Source: Vigna angularis (taxonomy: Eukaryota; Streptophyta; Magnoliopsida; Fabales; Fabaceae). From it: a stretch of DNA of 64,000 bases. Location of the stretch: contig NC_068978.1 in the NCBI RefSeq assembly GCF_016808095.1, forward strand, positions 21,320,806 through 21,384,805, written 5' to 3'. This document shows, piece after piece, positions 12,204 through 23,986 of the stretch. Under the pieces are notes generated by a model, which saw only the letters and a program-made list of their open reading frames with translations, searched no databases and had not been told where the DNA came from. The position numbers were made by a program, and so were the translations under genes. The number at the start of each line of letters is the position of its first letter. Position 1 is the stretch's first letter.

Positions 12204-13578
12204 TTTAGAAATGTGTAGGCCCTATTTCCCAACCAAGAGGGGGAAGGGTGAATTGGTTGTTATTACAAAAATGTTCTTTTAAAAACCTTGGAAAATCTTT
12301 TGTACTTTCTTGAAACATAAGCAGTTAAAGATTGTAATGCCATAAAGGAGTTTAGGAATAGAAAGATAAACACCAATATTTTTATACTGGTTCGGTCTCA
12401 ATGCCTATATCCAGTCCCTTTCAATCAACCTGAGATTGAAAGCCTCTTCACTATAAAGATTGAGTTATACAACAAGACTTATAGAGACCCTTTCTCAATG
12501 TAATATCCTCTCCAACTCACAATATAATATAGAAGAATACAATACAGAAAGAACAATCATCTTTCTGCAGAACACCGTTTGAGACACCTCTCAAAGAAAC
12601 CAGAACCTCGCATTCTCTTCCTGGCCACCAACAACAGGGAAACCTCAATCCTCAGATTGCAAAAACAACAAACTGATCAGGTTCAGAACACCTTAGAGTG
12701 CGGATGATGATCATCCAAAGAAAGCACACATAAATTCCTTTAAGAATCCTTAAGATCTTCCAAGCTAGCATTTCTTGATTCTTGGAGAATGAGCACACCT
12801 AAAATTTCTTTCTCAACTTACTTTTGTCAGATATTAAAGATCAAATGTTCAAAAGTTATCAATGCAGAACGCTATGCGTTAATATATAGTTTTTCTCAAG
12901 TCTGTCGCATATTAATCGATTACAATACTAATGTAATCGGTTAAGCAATTATCACTGCTATACCATAATTACATTAGAACATATTTACGCAATTAATGTA
13001 ATTGATTGCACAAATATCATAAGTCAAAACAATTCAAAATATAACCGTTATGTTAATTAAGACTTATTATGAAAACAATTTTCAATGAGCACAGAGTTAA
13101 CCGATTAAGAAAACCGTGTAATCGGTTAAGTATAACACTTAAACAAATTTGAAAACATTTTCATTTGACAATGCATCACAACACTCAACAATCAGGTGTT
13201 AGCAAAGGCATGTGTTTTAATCGATTATACATATAATGTAATCTGTTAAAACTTGCAGTTTGCTACAGTTAAAACATTTGCTGATATCTAATGAATCTAA
13301 CTGATTACATAAACATTGTAATTTATTACTTCATACAGATATACATTGCTCAGACAGTTTTATCATATAGACCCATGAATATGCATACCACAGATATAGA
13401 GTAATGTATAAACACAATATGTATGGTACACAAGCAGTTCAAGCACAACCAAACAAATAAACACAATTAAACATTTCAGTTGTTGTGCAAGAAACTATTA
13501 AAATATTTCGGTTGTTGTCATCATAAAAAACACACAAGGTTTTAGGTTTAACTTTCACATAACTCTCCCTATCAATAG
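12204..13578 (-). repeat. LTR of the truncated copia element
   Basis: It aligns end to end with the LTRs at 27062-28432 and 32904-34303. It contains the core promoter word (TTTTATACTGGTTCGG on the plus strand, 12380-12395) and four paired-palindrome units at 12913-12943, 13098-13128, 13218-13248 and 13298-13328, the last one decayed. All lie upstream of the TATA in the transcribed direction. Confidence 0.85.
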
Positions 13579-14423
13579 AAGTCAATTTTAGTTTCTTTTA
13601 GTTTGTAATTTTCTAGAATTAGGATTGTTTTTAGTTTTCTTTTAATTATTTAGTTTTATAGAAATATGGTTAAAAATTAGTTTTTAGATGTATTTTTAGT
13701 GTTTGAAAATAATTAAGAAATCTTTTTCTTTACTTTTTAATTTTGAATTGCTAAATACCCCTTTTGTTTATTGCTGAGTGGCCCTTGGTTAATTGGGCTA
13801 ATGCTTATATGAAAATGATATGTTGATTTGAGCTCATCTGATTTGTGCTGAATCTGTAGAGATTTGCATCAATTTGGGCCATAAGAATTGGATTGGTCTA
13901 CATTGCAATGCTGCTGGGTTGAAGCAATTGGGCCAAAGCTGGACTACCTAGAAGCTACTACATGGAAGCTACTCCACCTGTACTTATCGGGTCGCTGGCT
14001 GGACCTTGGGCTTTAATGAAACGATGCGTTTCAGGAGGCAAAGGCTGCAACTTCCTTGGAGGTCTTTGGTCTCGCATATCATTTGGCAATAAAACACCCT
14101 CGAGTAAGGTTCCAAAGGAGAGAAAAACACCATTTTGTGTTAGGGTTTCACGAGAGAATGAGGCAAAGCTCCAATGACTCAAATGGTTTGCAACCTGACT
14201 CAGAGATTGAAGTTGCCACTTACCCAATGCACGTGACCAAAGTTTGAACCAGCAAGGAAATTAAGATGATCAGAGGGCCCAAAGGAGCGCAAAGTAAATA
14301 AAGAATGAAGGTCGTCCGATTAGAACAAGTAAAGTGTCGAGAGGAAGTTTTCTTACCTTTCCCTTTTCTTTCTAGTTTCTGACCCTATAAAAGGGTATGT
14401 AAACAATTTTTTAGTTTTGGTAG
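13579..14423 (+). other. possible LTR or 5' region of another retroelement
   Basis: A moderately GC-rich segment with a TATA-like CTATAAAAGGG at about 14385, bounded on both sides by copia LTRs. Short frames on both strands overlap one another and show no recognisable domain. I interpret it as LTR-like promoter DNA of an unassigned element. Confidence 0.35.
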
Positions 14424-15610
14424 TGTTAGGAAAGATGTGCTTTGTTTCTCCCACCAAGAGAGAGGTAGGGGGGAGGGAGTGAATTGGTGTTGTATAAAAA
14501 TGATCGCTTTTGAAATCTTTTTCGCAAAACAATAAGTCTTTAAACTTTTCTTGAATCGCAAGTAAAAATGTATGCAATGTAATAATATGCGTATTCGAAT
14601 ACAGACAAAGTATAATCGATTTAATGCAGAGAGATAGGGAGAAGAAAATTCAAACTCTGAGTTTTATACTGGTTCGGCCAATCTGCCTACATCTAGTGTC
14701 CTTCCACTCAACCCGAGATTGGAAGCGAATGTACTATAAAGATATGAGTTTTTACAACAAGGGCTTTACATCGACCACACTGTCAAAATGTAGATCACCT
14801 CTCTAACTCACTAATATAATATAGGCAAATACAAAAAGACTAGCAGCAAGAACAATCCTCTCCTACAGTTACCCCTTTGAGACCCTTCTTAAAGTCAAGA
14901 ACCACGTTCTTCTTCCTGTATACACCATAGGGAAACAACAATAGTCAGCGTTTGCTAAAGCTCCTGATCAAGCAGTAAGCACCTCTGTTGTGTAGAACGA
15001 TCAGACTTTACGAATCAATCAATCTTGCTTCTCAAGAAATCTTCAAGACTTGTACACCACGACAATTCTTGTTTCTTGGAGCGTTTCTCTCTTCTATAAA
15101 ACTTCAAAGCTCAATTTGATTTTGATATGAAAATTGTTAAACTCAATTGTCTTACAAAATTTCAAATCATGCGTTTATATATAGTGTAAGTCAAATCAGA
15201 TGCATTTTAATCGATTATGCTATTAATCTAATCGGTTTCATTTCACAGCTATATCAGATTAACAAAAGTCAAAACCATTAATTGAATGCTCAATTAATGT
15301 AATTGATTTGCAATAAATGCTTGGTAACAATATTTAAAAATATGACCGTTGAGACAGTTATGTCAAGCATTGAAACAATTTTCAAATCTTTAATAGACTT
15401 AATTGAATATATGATCCATGTAATCGATTAAGCTCTAACACTTAGCATATTTTTGAAAACTTTTCTTCTCAAAATCCATCACAACACACTTGAAAAATAT
15501 TTATGCAAACATACGAGTTTTAATCGATTTAACCACTAACGTAATCGATTCAAAACTTGTTGTTTTGCCACAATTTGAAAGTTAAGCTGTCTGATGTCTA
15601 AAAGAAATAC
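14424..15610 (-). repeat. truncated SIRE-like copia LTR
   Basis: It starts TGTTAGGAAAG, matching the TGTTAAAAT start of the 27062 LTR family, and carries the core promoter word (14661-14676). Paired-palindrome units lie at 15208-15238, 15400-15430 and 15521-15551, each with 21-bp spacing. Similarity fades after about 15600. No PBS precedes it, so it is a solo or broken LTR. Confidence 0.8.
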
Positions 15611-15642
15611 AATTTTACAAACGTAGGTTCATAAATGGAAAC

Positions 15643-16480
15643 GTAACAAAGGAAAAACATAATAACAATAAACATAGGAAAAAAATGAAAATAAAACGAC
15701 GAAAAGATCTACGGGATTGTTAAAATGTAGAAGGATTTTTTTGAATGGAGGTTGTAGCGTTTTGAAAGGGTGCAAAATCCAAATCTCTCAACCTTTTTCT
15801 TTGGATTTCTATCACTCTTACAAGCCTTCGCCATGACAAAGAATCAAACCACAAGGAAATTACTCGCTTTTGTGAACTTGAAAGAGATGATAGAAAAACA
15901 AAGAAAAGCATAATAACACTAAACATAGGAAAAAAATGAAAATCTAACCATGAAAAGATCCACAGGATAGTTAAAATATAGAAGGAATTTAGTGAATGGA
16001 GGTTGTAGCGTTTTCAAAGGGTGCGAAATCCAAATGTATCAACCTCTTCTTTGTGTTTCTATCACTCCTTCACCCGCTTTTGAACATGACAAACAATCAA
16101 AACCAAAAAGAAATGACTCGTTTTTGTCACCTTGAAAGAGCATATTCACGTCAATTATTAACAAAATTCGATGTCCGCTATAAAGTCTATTTTTTAAATT
16201 CATAAGTGTTAACATTTTCCTCTAGTTTTCTACCATGCCTTCATCGTTAACAAAGAAATGTCTTCGTTTAGTAGATGAATTGGTAGCAAACCAAAGGAAA
16301 AAGTTAACATGAATTTGGTTACAAAAGCTTTGTAGTTTAGTGAAGGAGGAGTAGAGTTTTGAAAGGATGCCAAATCCAAATCTATCAACCTTTTCCTTTG
16401 GTTTTCTATACTCCTTCAAGCTTTTTTGTGTCCTTGAAGGAGATAACAGAAAACATAAAGAAAAAAATTAACAAATGGAG
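15643..16480. repeat. degenerate tandem repeat, unit about 250 bp
   Basis: The word CATAATAACA...AAACATAGGAAAAAAATG occurs at 15658 and 15909 (period 251). A later block, CCAAAT...TCAACC...TTTCTAT, occurs at about 15778, 16030 and 16374. The first two units are close copies and the third is diverged. Confidence 0.75.
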
Positions 16481-16639
16481 TTCATTGTAGAAATTTTATA
16501 AATGGATGGCTACAGGTTATCTAAGGCTCCGAAACTGTATTTATAGAAAAAAAGAATGATTGTTGGGAAAGGCCTGATATGGGGTAACCCTTGGCTTCAA
16601 TAATAAAAGGCAGTCTTAAGGCGAAGGTCGCTCCTTTTT

Positions 16640-17370
16640 TTCTTTTTCCTTTTTAAATTCCCATAGAACGTCGAACTCTAAGGGGCTTCGACGTGAAAGG
16701 TTTGTGTGCTGTTAGAATTGACTCTATAAATATAATTCTTAACTCTATACAATTGCACAGTTTGATCGTTTTTAATAATTCGTTTTTTATGTTTTCCTAA
16801 AGTTGTTTTATCGGATGGTTTAAAATAAAAAATTAAAAATAAAAGATCTGGCAAATAAAACTTCGAACGCGAAGAAGAATTTGACGTTATGTGATTACGA
16901 CCATCACGTCTAACCCCAACTCGCACAACGTTCTATATTGGCTTAAACGTCGAGCCCATAAAGTTGGTGACGTTCTGTTTGGTTTATAAGAGAAAATAAA
17001 TAAAGAATAAAAAAGGGATTCACTCTTTGGCTTCCTGTTGGCATATAAAACGTCACATATTTGTCATGGTTGACGTCAAATGTGGGTAGGAGTAGTACTG
17101 ACTAGAAGCAAACCACTATTTCAGTATTTTTTTTATTTTGAATTCAACGTCAGATGTTTCTTATGTTGACGTTATGAGACTTTAAGGTCACTATTTTACG
17201 TCAATTTGGGCCTTGTTTGACGTAAATACATGTTAGACGGTGAAATGTTTCAATAAATGACGTGGAGAGATTGAATTTATTTACAAAAATATCACCGATC
17301 ATTTTTAACGTTGGATATTGAGTGGTCGGATGTTGAACGCGTGACTTTATACGCGGCTTTTGCACTAGTG
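16640..17370. mobile_element. CACTA element, 3' end supported, 5' end unclear
   Basis: The right end reads GGCTTTTGCACTAGTG (ending 17370), the reverse complement of a CACTAGTGCAAAA terminus. The subterminal zone is full of AACGTC/GACGTC words as in the element at 2345-3562, and both share a CGAAGGTCGCT word. I could not find a matching left end; it may lie beyond the tandem repeat at 15643-16480. The 3-bp flank on the right is GAT. Confidence 0.6.
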
Positions 17371-18356
17371 GATGCTAAGGAGGAATAAAGTTATGATAAT
17401 TGGGGATTTTTTTCATGCAAATATATGTTATAAAGATTATATGGTAATCATTCGTAGAATATTGGGTTTTTTATGGTTATAATATGCATAATGATGGGTT
17501 TTGGATGATTTAAGTCATGTAATTTATGTATTAGGGTCTGTTCATAAGGGTATGTGAGGCTTGAATGCATGCATGATGTGTGTGTGTGTTTGAACACTTG
17601 GGTTTTGTGCAAGATGTGTTTTGATTCGGCAATAATCGATTATCATTAGTTATAATCAATTTTTTGTGAATTGGTTGAGTTGAGTTTCAGAAATAATCGA
17701 TTATATGCAATGATAATCGATTATCCCATCATGTGTGATGAATTCTGGTGATTTGAGTGGATAGACCAAATGTCTATGTATGAGATGTTAGTGATGACAT
17801 CTAGGTTCAAGGGTCAACGATTGAGGATTGAAGATCAAGGATCGAAATTTAAGTAATTCATTCTGATTAAGTTGTTATGTTAGAGAATTATGAATCTTGT
17901 TGTTATTACTGATGGTATGAGGTGGTTTATGGTTTATATATTCAATGTGTTTATATCTTATTATTCTTATTATTGATCTATCGGTAGCTTACCCCATATG
18001 TGTTTGTGTTTGTGTGTTGTGAATAAAATTATCAACGATGATTGTATAATGTGTTATACGTGAGCAGATGATGTTGTAGATGGTGCTGAGGCATAATAGA
18101 TTCGAGAGATGATGGCGGACAAACTTGAGAGTTTTATTTAAAGTCATTGCGTTTGAATTTTAAGATAATGTATTTGGAGTTATTTATTTCCTTTGTTATT
18201 TCCATTGGATAAGTTTTTTTGGAACTGTTATGTTTTGAACAAATTATGCATGTTAAATGTGGAGGTTTTTGAAAAGACATTTTTGCTCTATGATGAAGAT
18301 TTGAAATTTACTGGTTTTTTAATAACTCGTGACATCCTGGAAATCGGGGCGTTATA
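17371..18356 (+). repeat. Gypsy-type LTR B, 5'-truncated
   Basis: It aligns with LTR C from about 25527 onward (GATGCTAAGG, ATGCAAATATATG, the GTGAGCAGATGATGTTG block at about 18061) and ends GGGGCGTTATA at 18356 where the family has TTACA. It begins directly at the CACTA end. Two palindrome pairs with 20-bp spacing lie at 17633-17662 and 17694-17723. Confidence 0.75.
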
Positions 18357-19414
18357 GTAAGCCATTTGTCTCAATTAATACTCCAAAAACTTGTAGAAGA
18401 CAATTCGCTAAAGGTTTTTGCTTAAGAAAGCAAAATCTTAAAGCGTTTACAACAGATTAGACGATAATATTCTTTCAGTATGTCGCAGTTTGATAAAAGT
18501 GTCAAAGGATGAAGGCATGCTAGAAGGTCTCAAAAAATGTAATAGAAAAACCTATACGGTTTAACCAAGCTAGACAAACTCTCACCATAAAATAATGAGT
18601 TTGGAAAACACATCAAAAGAACAAAATTTGCTCCAAAACACAAAATAAAAGACATTCCACTAAATGCAATCTTAAAAAATAATGAGTATCTACCAAACAA
18701 ACACTAGCTAAAAAAAGGGCCTCTTATAGGCTAAAAGATATTAGCAGAATGTTTCATTTACCAAAAGTCGTGTCAAATGAATAGACTAACCTACTTTTGA
18801 TAAAGTTCTGAAAAAAAAGTCTGCTCTAACAAAAAGGCATCAACCTATGACTGTCATCTACGATAAAAGTCACGAAAAGTCACTTCACAAGGACAAGTTT
18901 CGTCGAACGGCTATATTGTCAAAGGTGTATAAATAGATTATCGAAGAAAAAGAAGAAGAGAATGATAGGAAATTAAGGAACAAAAAATAAAATCATTTCC
19001 TTATGAGAATCAAGATCTCTCTCTGAACTATTAGAGTCAAATCCTCTTACACAAGAGAAAAGAAAAATAGAAGAGTTAAAAAGAAGAATTTCTCTCAAGC
19101 TTCATTGTTATACATACTCACTACTAAAATAAGAGAGGAAGAAAAAGAGAGATAGAGATACAACTGAAAGAAAGAAGAAAACACTCTTAAACTTCATTGA
19201 TGCATAAGCTTACTATTGTAAGAATAGACAACAGAGAAAAATAGTTAGAGAGTTTGAATTGTATTGATATATTCTCTATAAAAGTAATCGTCTAATGACT
19301 TGTAAGAAATCATATTGATTGCACATTCTAATGACTAGGGATACCAATAGTGGTCAATAATACTGCACAATCAGAAGTGGGTGAAACTCAGTCGAGGTCA
19401 TAATAGTAGGTGGT

Positions 19415-20484
19415 TGTCAGGAGTGGCTGCAGCGGAATGGTTAGCGTGGAATAACAAACCAAGAGGGTTTTTAATTCAAACGTGTGCCTTTTAATTTCTA
19501 CTCAATTAAACTTACTTAGCAATTAACAAAGACAAATAAAGAGAGTAAGGTTGAGAGAAATTTGCACAGATGATTTTATCCTGGTTCGGATCTTACCAAT
19601 CCTACGTCCAGTCGCTTATCTCAAAACAAGATAAACAGTTTCACTAACACAAAACAATTACAAACTACAATCACAAAGATACAATTTGTAAGAGTTTAGA
19701 AACCACCTCTCTTGATACCACAAGAGATGAAACTACACCTCCTTTGAGTCTTCACAAAGGATGAACACCTCCTCCGAATACTTCACGAAGGATGAACACC
19801 TCCTTTGAATACTTCACGAAGGATGATTCTCTTCCGAACACCTCCTTAGACACATTAAGGATGAACCGGCTATCTCCTCTGTCACCGTAGCAGCACTTCA
19901 CCAGCTCCACAGACACGAGTTTCACAAGCCGGACAAGAACACACAAGTCTCAAGAATTTCTGAGTATTTGAGCATAAGGGAAGAGTTTCTGTGTCTCTAG
20001 TTGAGAGGAAATGAGAGTCTATTTATAGACTCATCCAAAGACTCTTCCATTTTTCGTTTTCAGCCTTTCACACTGTGTTAATCGATTAGCTACAGTGGTT
20101 AATCGATTAACAACCCAACGGATAGTTCAACGGCTCTAAAAACGGATAGTTTTTCAAACGGTCCCTGTGTTAATCGATTAACAGCCCTTGTTAATCGATT
20201 AACACCCTCTGTTAATCGAATAACACTGCAATGCTGGGCTTCTCCATGGCGCACTGGAACAATCGATTAACACCCTCTGTTAATCGATTAGCACTGCACA
20301 GTTTTGGCTTTTTGGTTTATTTTTACATCACTTTTGAATGCATACATAAAACTACTAATTTTCCTATGTTCAAACAATTATTACAAAAGGTTACAAGTCT
20401 TCAAAGATCATTCTTCATGAGTCTTGTTTGTTCTTGACTTGATTTGGACATCATCAAAACTTCATCTTCATTATTTTGCTAACA
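19415..20484 (-). repeat. 3' LTR of the gag-only copia element (1070 bp)
   Basis: Nearly identical to 22904-23986. Seven TAATCGATTA-type sites lie at 20079, 20100, 20171, 20192, 20213, 20260 and 20281. The core promoter sequence at about 19574-19590 reads CCGAACCAGGATAAAA on the minus strand. Confidence 0.95.
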
Positions 20485-20844
20485 ATCTCCCCTTTTTTGA
20501 TGATGATCAAAACCTTCTTTTTTATTTAAAGCTTTTGGTAATAATCTGTATATAAAACACAACTTAAGGAAGAAACAGTTGTTAGTGTACTTAGAAATAA
20601 GTTTAAGGCTTTAAATATTTCTCCCCCTTTTTGATCATTATTAAAAAGTGATGTATAATTGCTCCCCCTAAATTTATTTAGAAATTATACTCCCCCTCAT
20701 TAAAAGCATGTATGCATAGAAATATTAAGGAAAAACAACATACATTTTATTGAATTTTAATGAGGCAAGCATACAAAGAAGTTAAATATATATCACACAT
20801 ACTACAAAAAGCATAGAAGCATAAAATACCCCTTTAGATATGCC

Positions 20845-21060
20845 TCCAATTTCGTAATGATAATCCTCTAGGTTGTTTCCACATTTTGTTTAGATCTTCA
20901 TCTTGAGGATTGTCATCATTCTTTACTTCATTTGTTGTCTTCTACAAATCTTCATTATTGCCTGCATGTAATTCAAATGACTCAAGAGGTTTTGCCTCAA
21001 GGTCTACAATTTCATCAAAGACAACATGCACACATTTTTCTATTTTTCCGTTTGAAAACT
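20845..21060 (-). pseudogene. relic of copia pol (integrase-RT linker)
   Basis: The minus strand reads a VHVVFDE-type motif (about 21030), which in copia polyproteins marks the end of integrase before RT. An acidic stretch and a TGA/TAG-broken tail follow. Only about 70 codons remain. It suggests the element arose by deleting most of pol from a full-length ancestor. Confidence 0.6.
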
Positions 21061-21252
21061 ATATATGCTTTGTATATTAAAAATTGTTCCATATAAAAAT
21101 TTCTTTAATTCTTCTTTTCAAATATTTAAAATAAAAACAATTTTTTTTAAAAAAAATTTTCTTAAATATTGTTTTAGAGAAATTCTAAATTTTAAACAGT
21201 AGGTACCCAACTATTTTGTATGGGTCCTTTGGGTTAGTTTGAAAATTTGAAA

Positions 21253-22869
21253 TCATTTTACAACCCAAATATATCTACCACTAGGAACACCATAATGCTT
21301 AATTTTACATTTGTTAGATGTATGACCCTTTTTCATACAATAAAAGCATGATACAACATTTGTGTTCCTATAAGTTGTTCCTTTTTCTACCCAAGTTCTA
21401 TGGGTTCTATGATTATGTTTATTTTTAATTCTAGGAACATACTTATTTTTAACAACCTTATTTTCATTATTTTTACTACATTCTCCTGAGGTTGTTTCAT
21501 CTAGTAGTTTCTTATAATTAGCACAAGATGTACATTCATCACTACTAGTAAATTTACCCTTTTCAAGAAATAAAACTCTATTTTTCAAAGTTTTATTTTC
21601 ATCAATAATAGTTTCAAAATTTGTTTTTAAATTTTGATTTTCTTCAAGAGTATTTTCAAAATTCAATTTTAACTCTTTGAAATCCTTTTTCAATTTCTGA
21701 TGGGCTTTATCTAATTTTTCAGATTCTACTATTAAAGCAGCATAAATTTCATGCAATTCATTTTCACTAATTTGACTAGAATTATCAGAATCGCTAGATG
21801 TACTTACTTGGCTTCCAGCGTCGTCATTTACCACTAAACAGATGTTTGCTTCTTCATCTGAGTAGCTTGAATCTGAAATGGTCTCATTGTCGTCTTCCCA
21901 TGCGATGTACGCTCTCTTTTTCTTGAAGAATTTCTTTTCTTCACCTTTCTTTTGATTTGGGCAGTCTGCTTTTAGATGCCCCTTTTCTCCGCAACCATAG
22001 CATCGGTAATTTGAGGAAGATACTGGATTATCTTTCTTTTCGTATCTAAATTTTCCTTTACCTTTAGACTTCATGAACTTGTTGAGCCTTTTTACCATGA
22101 GTCTCAAAATTTCTTCTTCTTCGTCTGAGTCTTCATCTTCCGATTTACCTTTGCTTCTTTCAACCTCAGATTTCAAGGCTAGACTCTTTTTCTTAGTTTT
22201 TGCTTTTGTTGCTTCTTCATCTAGTCTTCCGAGGTCAAGTTCATGTTCCCTCAACTTTCCAAAAAGTGCCGCCATAGTCATGGTGTTGAGATTTTGTGAC
22301 TCAGAAATTGCAGTCACTTTTGGTTGCCAAGACCTGTCTAAAGATTTCAGAATTTTTATATTAAGCTCATCAGTATCGAAAGATTTACCTAGTCCAATGA
22401 GATGATTGACAATGTTGGTGAAGCGTTTTTGAACATCTACTATTGTTTCCCCTTGCTTCATCCTGAACATCTCGTATTCCTGGATTAAGGTATTCTTTCT
22501 AGCTCTCTTAACATCATCTGTACCTTCATGGGTTACTCTTAGTACTTCCCACATTTCTTGTGCAGTTTTACAAACAGAAACCCTGTAAAACTCATCAACA
22601 GTTAAAGCAGATGAAATAATATTACGAGCTTTTACATCATTACCAATTTTTTTCTTATCTTGAGCAGTCCATTGGTCACGGGGCTTTGGTTCCTGCATAT
22701 TGTTAGTTGGAACAAAAGGACCAAATGCAACAGCATCCCAAATATCTATATCAATAGATTCCATAAAAATTTGCATTCTTACCTTCTAGAATGCATAGTT
22801 CTCACTTGTGAATAATGGTGGTCTATTGATAGAAGCACCCTCTGCAAAGGTTTGATGTGATCCTGCCAT
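21253..22869 (-). pseudogene. copia gag (UBN2-type) with one premature stop
   Basis: The family start codon is at 22869. A TAG at 22788-22786 replaces the tryptophan of the E-N-Y-x-F/Y-W motif at codon 28. From the next ATG (22776) the frame is open for 507 residues to 21253. It shows the gag-polypeptide (UBN2/Retrotran_gag_2) fold with QEYEMFRMK and ILKSL-type motifs, a lysine/acidic linker, and a CX2CX4HX4C zinc knuckle at 22002-21961. A coiled-coil-like region and a second CX2CX4HX4C knuckle at 21348-21307 follow. Gag would form the virus-like particle and bind element RNA. Restart at 22776 could give a nearly full protein lacking the first 31 residues. Confidence 0.9.
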
Positions 22870-22889
22870 TTGAATGACTATCAAAGCAA

Positions 22890-22901
22890 GCTCTGATACC
22901 A
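22890..22901 (-). other. primer binding site for initiator tRNA-Met
   Basis: The minus strand reads TGGTATCAGAGC, the standard copia PBS, two bases inside the 5' LTR end. Only about 20 bases separate it from the gag start. Confidence 0.95.
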
Positions 22902-22903
22902 AT

Positions 22904-23986
22904 TGTCAGGAGCGGCTGCAGCGGAATGGTTAGCGTGGAATAACAAACCAAGAGGGTTTTTAATTCAAACGTGTGCCTTTTAATTTCTACTCAATTAAAC
23001 TTACTTAGAAATTAACAAAGACAAATTAAGAGAGTAAGGTTGAGAGAAATTTGCACAGATGATTTTATCCTGGTTCGGATCTTACCAATCCTACGTCCAG
23101 TCGCTTATCTCAAAACAAGATAAACAGTTTCACTAACACAAAACAATTACAAACTACAATCACAAAGATACAATTTGTAAGAGTTTAGAAACCACCTCTC
23201 TTGATACCACAAGAGATGAAACTACACCTCCTTTAAGTCTTCACAAAGGATGAACACCTCCTCCGAATACTTCACGAAGGATGAACACCTCCTTTGAATA
23301 CTTCACGAAGGATGATTCTCTTCCGAACACCTCCTTAGACACACCAAGGATGAACCGGCTATTTCCTCTGTCACCGTAGCAGCACTTCACCAGCTCCACA
23401 GACACGAGTTTCACAAGCCGGACAAGAACACACAAGTCTCAAGAATTTCTGAGTATTTGAGCATAAGGGAAGAGTTTTGTGTCTCTAGTTGAGAGGAAAT
23501 GAGAGTCTATTTATAGACTCATCCAAAGAATCTTCCATTTTTCGTTTTCAGCCTTTCACACTGTGTTAATCGATTAGCTACAGTGGTTAATCGATTAACA
23601 ACCCAACGGATAGTTCAACGGCTCTAAAAACGGCTAGTTTTTCAAACGGTCCCTGTGTTAATCGATTAACAGCCCTTGTTAATCGATTAACGTTAATCGA
23701 TTAACACCCTCTGTTAATCGATTAACACTGCAATGCTGGGCTTCTCCATGGCGCACTGGAACAATCGATTAACACCCTCTGTTAATCGATTAGCACTGCA
23801 CAGTTTTGGCTTTTTGGTTTATTTTTACATCACTTTTGAATGCATACATAAAACTACTAATTTTCCTATGTTCAAACAATTATTACAAAAGGTTACAAGT
23901 CTTCAAAGATCATTCTTCATGAGTCTTGTTTGTTCTTGACTTGATTTGGACATCATCAAAACTTCATCTTCATCATTTTGCTAACA
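22904..23986 (-). repeat. 5' LTR of the gag-only copia element (1083 bp)
   Basis: It has eight TAATCGATTA-type sites (23567, 23588, 23659, 23680, 23694, 23715, 23762, 23783) against seven in the partner LTR. The local change at 23690-23703 accounts for most of the 13-bp length difference. The U3 sites lie upstream of the TATA-like word in the transcribed direction. Confidence 0.95.

Larger units (their letters stand above)
11335..13578 (-). mobile_element. truncated SIRE-like copia element (pol fragment, PBS, 5' LTR)
   Basis: Read on the minus strand: 5' LTR (13578 to about 12204), PBS (12201-12190), a short leader, then a protease/GAG-pre-integrase fragment that stops near 11335. Gag is missing between leader and protease, and everything after GAG-pre-integrase is lost. 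The LTR aligns with those of the element at 27062-34303. The right end stops at CCCTATCAATA, a few bases short of the family terminus. Confidence 0.8.
19415..23986 (-). mobile_element. complete non-autonomous copia element encoding only gag
   Basis: Two similar LTRs (19415-20484 and 22904-23986) begin TGTCAGGAG and end GCTAACA on the plus strand and are flanked by the perfect 5-bp duplication GTGGT (19410-19414, 23987-23991). Transcription is on the minus strand: PBS at 22901-22890, gag at 22869-21253, a short pol relic, and a purine tract (minus strand AAAAAAGGGGAGAT, about 20485-20499). Protease, integrase core, RT and RNase H are absent, so copying would depend on a related autonomous element. 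The near-identical LTRs point to a fairly recent insertion. Confidence 0.95.

Noticed and set aside
13958..14247. overlapping frames of 63-89 codons on both strands
   Set aside because: The frames overlap each other, none has a domain, and the setting is LTR-like DNA between copia LTRs.
19580..19600. tRNA-like TGGTTCGGATC box in the LTR
   Set aside because: It is the reverse of the LTR core promoter word and there is no cloverleaf partner sequence nearby.
20171..23792. CRISPR-like appearance of short repeats with variable spacers
   Set aside because: The repeats are 10-bp palindromes with 11-bp fillers inside LTRs of a plant genome; there are no cas genes and no leader.
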